Assembly: GCA_038380795.1 (NCBI GenBank) | Contig: CM076267.1 | Coordinates: 15,669,501-15,733,500, forward strand | DNA: 64,000 bases | Origin: Pyrocephalus nanus | Taxonomy: Eukaryota; Chordata; Aves; Passeriformes; Tyrannidae | Direction of reading: 5' to 3' | Shown: piece by piece, positions 26,873-38,800 of the stretch | Position numbering within the stretch: the first letter of the stretch is position 1 | Layout: every line of letters begins with the position of its first letter | Notes under the pieces: generated by a model | What the model was told of the DNA's origin: nothing | Database searches by the model: none | What the model saw: only the letters and a program-made list of their open reading frames with translations | Program-made: the position numbers and the translations under genes

Positions 26873-29800
26873 CTAGGTGGGAAGAAGGCAAGAGGCTCAT
26901 TAAGGTTTGCCAACATTGCCCCCATAAGGAACACCACCACCCTCTTCCAGCACAGTCTTGCGAACTTCCCCTCTTTAACATCCACCTCTCACAACGCAGA
27001 GGCATACATCCCAAACTAGCCTGCATGAAGGACCATCTCCTCTTCCCTTTGCTGCAGTTTCTTTGAAGGTCAGTTTTTCATCATCTCTTGGCCAAACTCC
27101 CCTTGCTCTGAACATCTCTGCCACTCCCCTGTCCACCCTCAAGAAGGAACCTTCCAGATAATCCCAGCATTTCCTTGGTTTGGGTGTGGACACTTGGAGC
27201 CAGAGTTGTGATGGGCTGACTACTGGGGTAAAATCTCTATGAGAGGAAGGCCTTGCAAGGACACAGGAAGTTGACTGAGACCATCTGGTTATTTCTGTCT
27301 GTCTCTCCCTTGATGAATAAAATGTACCCCTTTTTTTTTTTTAATTAGAACGTGCAAACTCAAGTTATAAATACCGGGGGAACAGAATGTGAGACTGGCC
27401 CAGGCTACGGCATTTCTAATTGGGGAGGGGAAATATCCCAGCAGCTGGACATCCTAATAAAAACCCCTTCGCTAACACAATGGCTAAAATTAGTGGGAAC
27501 TGGCCCCTGTAAATGGGCTCAGTCAGCAGCTCTGTGCTCCCATGGGTCAGGATAGGGAGGACAGGAGGAAGAGATGACCGGTAGCTCACACACCATCAGC
27601 GTAACTCCAGCTCTGCTCCATAAGCTGGTTCCCACTGACTCTACTGGGAGAGTTTCCAGTAAGGTCAGTTCAGCAAGGGCCATGCCTGCTCTGACTAGGA
27701 ATTTGGGGCTGAAAAATACTTCCAGAGTCCCCAGAACCATGGTCACATGCTTGGGTGAAACACTTCTGCAGTGAGGAGCTGAGCCCATCTCACACAGTCA
27801 AGAGGCTGCCCAGCATAGGGAATCTCCCAGCCAATGCCCAAACACAGGCAGGAGCTACTTCAGCATCAGCTGGGAGGAATCTGCTAGGAAGTACAGAAAG
27901 TACTTACTTGGCTGGGCCACTGCCATCAGTTTTAGTCCACCTGCAAGGACAAGAGAAGGTGTGAGGGGTGGTGCCTTCTGCCTCTCACAAAGAGACAGGG
28001 TCATGATGAGGGCCACTGCACCAATGCTGGAAGGCCAGCCTGGCTTTGCACAGGCTTGGCTTTAAGGAAAAATGATGCACCTCTCCCTAAGCATGAAGGT
28101 AATTGGAGACACCAAGAAGTCACCAGAAGCAGCTGGTGTTGCCCCACAGTATTGAAGGAGACCTTGTGTCCCTGCCCTTCTCAAGAACAAGGGGGACAGA
28201 GGAAACAACGACCCTGCTCCACACATCCCAGAAGCCTAGGTGAGTGAAAGGGGTAGGGGTCATGTGCTACCCCCAAGTTAGGGCACTCACTTTCGTTCCT
28301 GGGGGTCCAAGTCGCAGAAGGTGACAGTGTTGAGGGGGTAGTGTCGTCGGAAGAACAATCTGAAACACAAAGCAGGGAATGTCAGGGCCAGGGAGCCTCC
28401 ATCTCTGTCCCAGCACAGCCCAGCCCCACCAGCACACGGGAGACTCCCATAGGTCTCCCATAGGACAAAGTCCAGCCCTGCCCATGACGAGGTTGATGTC
28501 ACCCCAGGGACATCCATCACCAACACATTCCCTGAATCACAGCCCTACCAGCTTTTGGAGCCCAGGGATGTGGCCATGGAAACTTACTTCCTCTGGTTGT
28601 CCGTTAAGGTGATGCCTTGTGCAGAGACTTTGAAGTGAACAATGGTAGCAGTGGGCGTGGGGTCAGCCACCAGTGTCTCAGCAACAGCCTTCGAGATGGC
28701 CTGGGGGCCTGTCAGCGACTCCATTTCCACTGAATTGATGAAGAGGACGTTGCAGGCTGGAAAGGGAGACAGCAGGCATGGGGTCAATCACTGCTCCGAG
28801 CCCCATTCACCCCACAACAGCCCCTCTATACTCACCCGCACCCTGTTTGAGGAGGTCCGTGGCCGAGTTGGGGGCCGACGCAGAGTCTTTCTTTTCCTCC
28901 ATGGGATCTAGAAGACATGGGATGGTTAATGGTGCTCCCTGCTTGGAAACTTACCATGTCCCCACAGGCCATGGGGACAGATGCAATACCTTCTGGTCCT
29001 GGCTCTTACCTCGGTCAGGAATGACCAGTTTGCAGGGCAGGGCCAAGGGCATGATGGAGTGCTGGTACACTAGAGCTGAGAGACAGCCTGGGGAGAGAGC
29101 GGAGATGGTCAGCACAGAGCCAGGGACATCTGTTTTCCCAGTTAGGTCATCGTTGCTCCAGGCGGATGGGAACGGCTTTAAGGTAGGTTTCTGCACTAAT
29201 GGTCCTAATGCCACATGTGGCAGTTCTTCTTACTGAAACCACTATGCCCACAGAGGGCTCGGGGAGGGGGCTGAGATGCCAGGGCCGTCTTAGGAACAAT
29301 GAATAGGGCAGCCCCTCAGAGATCTTTAACCATAGGATAAATGGTACAAGGGGAGCCCCTGCCCTCCACCCTGACCAGCAATATTTGTCCTATATGTATG
29401 TGCAGAAAACTATGCACCTGTGTCTGTAGGCACATTTGTGTGCTCTCATGAGTGTGCGTGACCTTAGAGGCTCCAAATGCCCACAGGATTCACCCAGGCA
29501 CAGGAGGCAGTTCCAGGCTCTCCCAGACACCCAACAGTTCTGCTCTGATAGTCTGCTAAAGGCAAGGTTCTCCCAACCCAACTCCACACGTGGGAAGCAC
29601 CCTGGGAGCACTTACCAAAATTAGGCTCATTGGGACACCCTTTTAGTTTCACACCCCGGGGGCTGGTCTCGATGAGGAAGTGCCTCACCAGCTCGTTGGT
29701 CATGTCTCCTGCGAAGAGATGGGATGTTCTCACACTAGAGCCACCCTCCTGCTCCTACTACTATGTGGTCCGATTGGGAAAATAGTGTACCAATTCAAGG

Positions 29801-32800
29801 GAGGGGTCCCTACCCCTCCATACACCCTCTCCAAATCTAGACCTTTACACAGTATCAACCCCAAGCCAAGCTTCCCCACAGTGTTGGTGAGCTGGAGAGG
29901 CTCATACCTCATACCAAAGCCCAAGATGCAGGTGACCCTGAGCCCTCTGCATCTCAGGATAGAGGGTGTCTGGTGCTTTCCTGCGCCCTGGGACAGAGGG
30001 ATCCTGCCACATCAGCACATACCCAAGGGCACGACTGGCTCAGCAGACCTGGCTGCCTGCTCACCCCAGCTGAACAATGGAAAGAAAGCATCTTGGCGTG
30101 GGAAGGAGAAGGGCACACAATACCTTTCTTGTTCTGCTGCATAACCGTGGGAGGCGGAGAAGCTACTTTCATGGCGAGGCCATAGGCTCCCCGGAAAGAG
30201 TGGCTGTCTCGGATGATGAAAGCCCCCGGCTCCCTGTCCTTCAGCAGTGCAATGGCTGCAGGACAGAATGGCAGAGCTCAGAGATGATATGGTGAGAACC
30301 AACACTCCCTCAGAGACCAGTAGGTGCGGGTTGGGATGGGGCACCCCAGCTCCACAGCCTCACACCTGGGCACTGCAACGTTACCGTGCCCCCTTCACAT
30401 CTGGATGGGGGTCTGGAGTGGGTCTGTGGCCGAGAACAGGTTCCCCCCCACCCCCACTGTCCTTGCATGGGCATCTCAGAGCACTAACTCCCACCCTGCC
30501 TAGCTCTGAGCAACCAAGCACAGGAGAGCAAGCAGAAACCAAGGGACCAAATGCTGGGACCTTGACCCTGAGGGCATGATGCCCCCTCCTTATTCTCTTC
30601 ACTTATTTTAGCCATGAATCTAAGACTCCTCTGAGCTCTGTCAACTCAAGACCTGGGTGCTTTGCATCCCAAATTGCATAGCTCCACTGCACACTGTGGA
30701 AACTGGTGCTCCTCCACCGAGAGGAAGGTTTGAGGAGCCCACATCATGCAAACCTGCAGCTGAACTGGGCTTTAACCTCCATCTTCAACAGTCTGAGCAT
30801 CCATAATACACCTTTACTCTCAACCCAGCCTCTAAAGGAAATCTTTGGTAATCCCTGTGATCCCAGACACAGCCCAACTCCCAACTCTGTGTCATCTACA
30901 TACCCTGCTCCCTGGAGATGTCTGGTTTGTACCAGTACTTGGAAGTGTCCTGCACAAACTTGACATTGGCACGAGTCTCAGGGCTGATGTCTGCAAGAAA
31001 GGGAAGAAAATGGAAGGGAAAAGTTAAAAGACACTGTATCTGAAACTCTACATGTGGCTAAATACCTATATGTGGTCAATACCTCCACCTCCTTTCAGCT
31101 CCAGCACACTGCACTAACCTCAACCCAATCCTCCATACCCAGACAGGCTGATCATCATCTGTAGCTTATGGGGCTGCTGGGCATCTAAAGCTAAATCCAA
31201 GCACAAGGGCCCTCAACAGGCTGTGTCGGATGAGCCTCTCTGGCACGCAGCCAGAGACAAAATGGGAAGTCATAATTTAAAAGGAAGCTGGCCAGGTGAA
31301 ATAAAAGCTGTCGGAGGAAAGAGGTATGTCCAGGGGGTAGTGGGGAGATCCTCTGACTTCAAAGGACCTTCGCTGCTTTCTAATGTTCAAGATTTGGGCC
31401 AAGGATCATAAAAATAAATTTCTTCCTTTAATTTTGCTCCATGCAGAGGAACTGGATAGGTCGACCTACCCTGGGCAAAGCAGCTCCAGCCCCAGCCTGA
31501 CCATACCTTGCTCAGTGCTCATCAGTGGCACAGCTCCCAGAGGGAGCTGGTACTCTGGTTGTGAAGCTGTCATTCACTCAGGCAACATTTCCAACCATCT
31601 GCTTTCCAAAAACCACCAAGCAACCAACCCGAAGGGCTGGATAACATTTCAGCTGGAGACATTATCAACCCTCAGCTATCTGGTCATCTTCAGAGAGGCG
31701 GGGGGCCTGCTTCCCTCTTCAGGTCACTCATTAATTGTTACGGGTTTTAATTGCTCATGCTTCCCCACTGGGAAAGATCCCTGGCCACAGGAGTCACAAG
31801 GCAAGACAGGTGCCAGTGAGCCCACAAAGGGCTGCCTGCCCAGCAGTGAAATGGGACCAGCAGTCGGAGCCACTGCTGCCCAAAGCTTTATTCCCCTGGT
31901 CCTATCAGCCTGATCTTGGCGTCACCAAGGTGTCCTGTAATGGGAGCTAGCAAAGGCGTTCCAGGCACGGTGGCACCTGGGGCACTGCACATCATTTGAA
32001 ATGAGGAGGCAGCGCCGCAGCAGGGTCTCAGTGGGGTAAAGGCCACCGGGAATGGGGCCAAGAGGTCAGCGCATCCCCACATCTGAGAAAAGTCGCCTCC
32101 AGGAGCTTTGATCTCCCCATACACATCTCTGGGCACTCTTTATGCCGGCAATGCCGGTCAGTGTTTTTCCTGTTTGGATTTGTCAGAAAGCACAGGAAAT
32201 AGCCCAAGCCCCAGCGGTGCCAGTGGTTTGCGGATGGACAGGAGGGGTAAATCAGGACATGGTTGAAATCCCTTCCCTACAGGCCGGAAAGGAGCAGGAG
32301 GAGAGAGCCTTGGGCAGGGTGGGGGAATGCAGAAACCTCTGAGGGCATCCCATACCTGGCATGGAGAACTTGGAGAAGTCTGGTAGAGTGTGGGAGAAGG
32401 CAACGGCACTCCCACCACTGGGGCTGGACATGCCACTGGAGAGGGGTGAGGACACCTTGCCATTGACAGAGGCATAGTTGGGGAGGCTGTTGGAGCGATC
32501 CCCAGCTGACATGCGCCGCTTCTCAGGCAGCGCAGGCTGCGATGTGGGGCTGCCCTGGCGGTAGGCAGCCGAGTCCGGGGAGGAGGAGTGCGGTGTGCTT
32601 GTGCCAGGGTAGTACGCTGGCGAGACAGGGAAGGACGGCGTGGAGGGAGGCTGGTAGCCGGAGGAGCTGCTCTGCCGAGACAATGTCAGGTGCCTCTCCT
32701 CTGGGCTGGAGTAGCCATACAGGGGGCTGCCGGGGGAGGGGGCTGGCGCAGCTTGATGCCTGGCCAGGCTGGGGCTCCCTGGTGGGGCCACTAGGTTGCC

Positions 32801-35800
32801 ATGGGCCGCAACAGCATGTCTGCCCAGCCCAGGGCTGCCAGGAGCTCCGCTCACGCTGGGGTTGATGGCTCTTCGCCCAAAGCCAGGGCTGGGCGGTGTA
32901 TTTGTAGCCACTGTCCGGTGCAAGGTGCGGGGGCTCCCTGGCAGGGCATGGACCCCCACCACGTTAACCTGTGGCTGCGGTCGAGCTTGGGGTTCCAGCT
33001 GGAGGCCAGCTCGGCCATCAGGGTAGTCAGGGCTGCTGTATGTCGAGCCTGGGACCCCCCCTTGGACCATTGCAAAGGAAGATGGAGACGAGTTTTGGTA
33101 GCTGCTGTGAGCAGAGGGCATCTGCGAGCCAACAGGCGACCGGTACACGGGTTCAACTGAGGTGTGGGGAGGCGTAACCGTGCCATGGGGGCTGCCCTCT
33201 GATGGGTAGCTGCGGAGGGAGGCCCTGCGGAGAGATGAAGAAAAGAAGGATTCAGCTACACTGCTCATTCCTGCTGCTGGCTGGCACCCTCCTCCAAGAG
33301 GTGCACAGGGAAACTGAGGCACAGAGCAAGTCAGCTGCTCAGTTCTTCAGAAGTAAAACAGTGGGGTGGATCCTGCCATGAAAGCAACTAGAAGCAGCCT
33401 TAGTTCTACCATGCATCCTGATTCCATCTCAAAATATGACTTTCTGGGAGACAGAGTCTTTTTGCAGCTCTACTCCCAGAAAAACGCCTGATTCATTCTG
33501 CCCTGCCAGCCTTGACAGGCTGGGCAGGTGCAGAACACCCTGTGGGCAGGGTGGACAGAGGACAGGGATAATGGTTTCATTTCACCACAGAGGACCAATG
33601 CTAAGCCTAACCCAGGGTTAGGGGCCCCATCTCTCCTCCCAGGGGCCACGTTCCCAGCAACCAGCAGTGACCCAGACTTCTGTTTTCAGGGCACTGAGGT
33701 GAATGGTTGGCCAGGATCCCCAAACCCTGTGTGGAGAGCTGCGGGTCCTTGCAAAGGCAGTTTCAATGTAGGAGGAAGCACCGTCCCTGGAGGTGTTCAA
33801 GAAATAGATGGATGTGGCACTTAGTGCTCTGGTTTAGTTGCCTCAGTGGTATTTGGATGGAGGTCTTTTCCAACCTTAATGATTCTGTGATTCTAAGCCC
33901 GGGCATCAGGCAGAGTTCAGCCCCATGCCACAAGTCCCTGTGACCTGCATCCACTGCCTTACCCGTCCACGCTGTGAATGGGGCTGCTGGTGGAGACAGG
34001 GCTGGGGGCGATGAAGGAGCTGGACAAGGTGCCGTTCCTGGTGGGCATCTCTGGGGCCCCGGGCTGGGCAGCCGGCAGGGTCCCTCCCCTGCCCGTTGTG
34101 GCTGTGCGGGCCACCGACTCGACATAGCTCCTGGGCTCTGTGGCAAAAGAGAAGCAGAAACAGATGAGCCCACAGCTTGGATGGGAAGGGGGCCATGCCC
34201 TTCGCAGTATCCACATTTCATGCCAGTGAAGGTGCTTGAGCTGAGCTCCTCCAGCTGAACATTTCCCTCATATATCTTCCACCAGGGGTTTTGCAAAAAA
34301 ACACATTTGGCTGACCTGGACTTTTAAGATGCTTCAAGAATGCTGAAGACCCCAGCCAGGAAATATAGAAGGGGATCATACCTTCCCCTTTGCCTGAGGG
34401 GACCAGAGCACATGATCCCTTCCGATGCCACAGTCCCTCCACCCTGCTCTGAGTCAGCGTCCCTCCCACCCAGGATGCCACACAGAACACGTCCTGCTCC
34501 CTGCTCATCCACAGCCCCTAAAAATAGAGCCGGTGACTGCCCAGACTGCGCTGACTCACACAGGACTGATGACGATACCCTGCGGTCCCTGCCCTCTGTG
34601 GCCCACCTCTGCCAGCCATCTCAAACAGCAGACCACAGGGCAACTCCAGCTATTTCCACTGCAGCATCCAACACTCTCACTCCCAGCCCAGCTTGAAACC
34701 AGAGCCCATGAACACTACCAAGAAAAGCAATTTTCCTTTGGAGCTGCCAAGCTGTCCCGTGCCAGGAGCAGCAAGCTGGGCTGGCCATTACCAGCCATGG
34801 CAGACGTCAGACCCAGCCCTCTCTCATACCCTTCCCCCTGCCTCCTGCTCCATCCAGGTTGATCTCCACCCCTATGACAGCCCCCACAGCCTCCAGCCCC
34901 CCCCAAAACCTGCACCAGAGGAAAGGGCTGCAGCTTCAGCCCACTTCCCCATGCCCTGCAGCCATGTCACACCTCAGCTGGAAAATACATGCCCTGTGCA
35001 ACACCCACTGGCATCAAATGCTAAGGGCCAGACAACCATGCAGGTCCCTGGCTCCAGGGACTCCAGGCTGGCCATGCCTAAGCAGCTCTGCAGTCGTAAT
35101 TAGCATGACAAACATTATTATTATTAGTCATAACAGCTGGGCTCTGGCTAAGCCTTCCAGCAAGCTGGCCTGCTCACAGCCAGCCACTCCAATGCACAGC
35201 TCCATGTTCAGTGCCAGAGCAGGGGCGTGTAAGGAAAAAGACTGTCATGGGCCCTCCTCCTTCCCCCGAAGCATCTCTGTGCCCCATCTGTCTGTGCACA
35301 GGGGAGGAGGAGTCCATCTCTCAGGCTGATCTCCCTGCCCAGCCCTGCTCAACCACCTCAGGAAAGATCTGAGCCAAAACCAGACAACAGACTCCAACAC
35401 AGGCTGAGTACCAGCATCCAAGGCAGGCCATCCTGAGTGACAGGGATGAAGGACTGCCCAGGATGACGCCCAGGGCAGCTGCAAGAAATTCATCACAGCT
35501 TAGGTAATTAAATTAATTTCACAGCTACTCACTTTTCCCCTCCCCTGCTCCCCAGCCCAGAATAAAATTAGCCAGACAGTACATATGAGTCAGTCTGCAA
35601 GAGGTTAAGACCAAAGGCCCGTGAAAATGCCATCCCCTCCTGAAAACGTGGGGGCTGAAGCAGGCAAGAGCAGGGGCCTCAGGGAGGGGGGACAGCATAG
35701 GTGTGCTACAATGAGGTGTGTGACCATGGGCACACATTCCAGGCATCTGTTTCAATAGGGGAAAAAAGAAGGAAAAAGAAAGATTGGAAGTTTTAGGCAG

Positions 35801-38800
35801 GATTTTTTTAGGTTGAAAAATTCAATCTTGCTCCTTGTATTTTCTTGGCAATGGGAAGATGGATGGGAGAATAGAGAAGCTGTGAGTCACCAAGGAGGTG
35901 GGCATTTGTCAGGGAATCCCAAATCCAAGCAGGGCTGTGCTCTGGCCAGAAATCCCTAGCGCTGAATCTGTGCCAGTCTGTTTTAAAGCCTCCTCAGAGG
36001 TGGCAGCCAGGTCCCAAGCTCCTGTGCTGCCAGAGTATCACCTAGCCCCATGCACAGCCCAGCCACGTAGGCTGGGATCTGCTGAGCAGAGCATGGAGGG
36101 GCAGAGATCCTCCTGGAGTGTGTGGCTGGGAGCAGAGGGTCCTGAGCCAGAGTTTTGTTAAGCCAAAACACCAGTCCCTTCTCAGAACTGTAGATTCAAC
36201 CCCCAAAATACATAATTTTATCAGAGCATGAAGCAGGGCAAGAGGCTCATGGTGGCCACTCAGCCTGGGCAGTGCAGGGTCATTGGACATCCTTGCCTGG
36301 GAGTCAACCACCATGCAAGGGAACAGAGATGCAGCACAGCTTGAGCTCCTGAGGGTTTGGTGGGAAGGAAAGGAGAGGCAATGTTTAGGTCTTTGGAGGC
36401 TTAAAGCTGGACAAATGCAGTAAAGTTCGGGGAACTGAGGAAGTAAAAGCCTAGTTTTATCCCTGCTTTTCTTCCTTTAAAGTATCCCAGAAGCCATCAC
36501 TGAAAAATCAATTCTGAAAAAAGAACTGTTTTTTCAAGTAAACACTTCCTCCAGTATTATACAATGTTCAGGTTTGGGTTGTGTACATTTTGAGGAACTT
36601 CTGAGGAGAAATGCTGACAGCTCCCAGGGCCACAGGAAGGACCTCACTCACCAAGAAGAGACATCCTCTCCTCAAAACCCATCCTTAACATTCAGTTCCT
36701 CATCTCAGCCCTGAGGGCCCAAAAATTCATTAAAGAAGAAACCAAAACCACACAACAACTGTTATCTAGCAAGCAGCACTCTGGTGAATCACAGCCACTC
36801 CCAAAACCTGCATCCCCGGAGACATGCCACCCCACAGCCCACAGTGCCTCCTGCATCAGCACAGGCACTTCTGAGTTGACACCCCAGCTCAGCCCCATCC
36901 TTGGCATCCCCAAAGAGGTGCAGTCTGGAGACAGGAGAGGTGGGGGAAATTTGGGCAGCTGCCTGGTCAGTAGAAGATGTGCACCAGCTGCTGATGCTGT
37001 GCCGCTGCCCAGTCGGCTGAGCCGGCAACACACCGGTGGCCTCTGCGCCTGCTGACCTTTTGTGCTGCACTTTGGTTTATTTTCATTCTGAACGGCACCA
37101 GCAAAGCCAAAAGGGGAGGGCAAGAGACTAAAGCTGGGGCTGCTTCTCCCAGCATCCCACCAGGCTCATCCAAAGCTGACTGCAACGTGCCAGCATCCCC
37201 AGCGTGCCACTGGTAAGGATGCCACACACTGACAAAGAGCTCTCAGTCCCCATGGATGATTGCCACCCAACGTGACAGACCTTCAGGTCCAACTTGGACA
37301 CTGGCAAATCCATGACACAAGGCATGACGTGCCCCTCCTCAAAAGAGAGCTGGACAGACAAGACTCAGGCTCTTAAATCCCTGAAGGATAGTGCAAGGGA
37401 AGGATGCTGGCACAGACACCAGAGGCTGCTCTGCATGACAGTCCCAACAGTGAGTTTGAGTGAGGAAGAGACAGAGAAAGAAAAGCCTTTCTTACCTTCT
37501 TCAGAGTCACCGCCCGCTTCCCCTTCTAGCTCTGATAGATGGAGGGGCAGAGGTGTGATGGGAGCAGGAAGAAGAGGAAGAAGAGAGGTGCAAGACAGAA
37601 AGAGAAATCAGAGTTAAGCAGCTTTGCCTTGCTCAGGCAAGGGCACACAGAACACATAGGAGAGCCCTACACCTTCCCAACCCTGTGCTCCAAACTGAAT
37701 CCTAAGCCCCAGGCACTGCCATGGTTCACCTCAGCAGATGATGTCCAAAACCCAGGGGGCTGGCTTCAGATGGGGAAGAGGGAACAGTGCAGCAGAGAGC
37801 AACCAATGGGCTGCTCCAAGAAGCCCAGCAAGCACCAAAAAAAGCATCAGGTTGCCCTTGAGGGCAGAGCAAGAAGGGTCTTGCTGGGTGGGCTCAATGA
37901 AGCTGTGACCCGCAGGCTCAGACAGGTTTAGGGAGGTTACACTCAGCCCTGAAATGGTTCAGGAAGGGGCCCTGTGTGCTGGGGAGCAGCAAGGTCTGGC
38001 TTGGCAGGCTACTTCAGGACATGTCCCCAGGACAGCAGGGCCTTTGCACCCAAGGACTGATCTCCAGGATGGAAAGAGCTCTGGATACTGTCTGGCTGAC
38101 AGACTCAGGTCCCAGAGAGCAAACTCTCTCCAGCTGTGCTAGAAGGAGAAGGAATGGAGGGGGTGAGAGAGGGAAGAATATGGGGCTGGGCAGGAAACAG
38201 GACAAGGTTTTCCTTCCCTTGACCACTGAACCCTTCTGTGCTTAGCCCCCCAGGGCAGCACCAACACCTCCCACCCTTACACAGTTCCAGAGTCCCCACA
38301 AAAGATGATTAAGGATCCCCACAGCCATCTGGCCCCAAAAGGGAGGCAGAAGCAGACAGTGGGCCCTTCCAAGGGCACCCTCACAGATGCCCCTCCAAAA
38401 ACACTGTCTGCAGTTCCCATGCCCGCACTCACCTCCCACTGGATGTAGAAGGATCTCAGCTGGGTTGTGGGGTTTTAGCCCCAGTGCTGAGAGGGGAGTC
38501 TTGGCCAGGCCAGGGGGCGAACGCACTGTAGGCACAGTGGACACAAGAACGTTAGTGGAGGGGTGGGAAGTGAAGCTTCAGAAAGGCTGGAGCTGCCCAT
38601 GGGTTCAGAGCCCCATAACCCATCCCACCCACTGGCTCCAAGGAAGAGTAGATGCCCTTGTATGAGCAAAACCCTGGGGATGGACACCAAACCCCCTCTC
38701 CATTTTGGAGAGGACACAGGGCAGGAAGAGACTGGGAACAAGTTCCCTGCCCAATCACAAGGCTGACAGGATGGAGAAAGGGGGCACCCTTTTCCACCAG

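Noticed and set aside
35533..35594. Possible exon with CTTGCAG acceptor and GTGAGT donor in the E16a-E17 intron
   Set aside because: In the phase needed by its neighbours it hits TGA in the second codon. It is probably a chance decoy, at most a poison exon.
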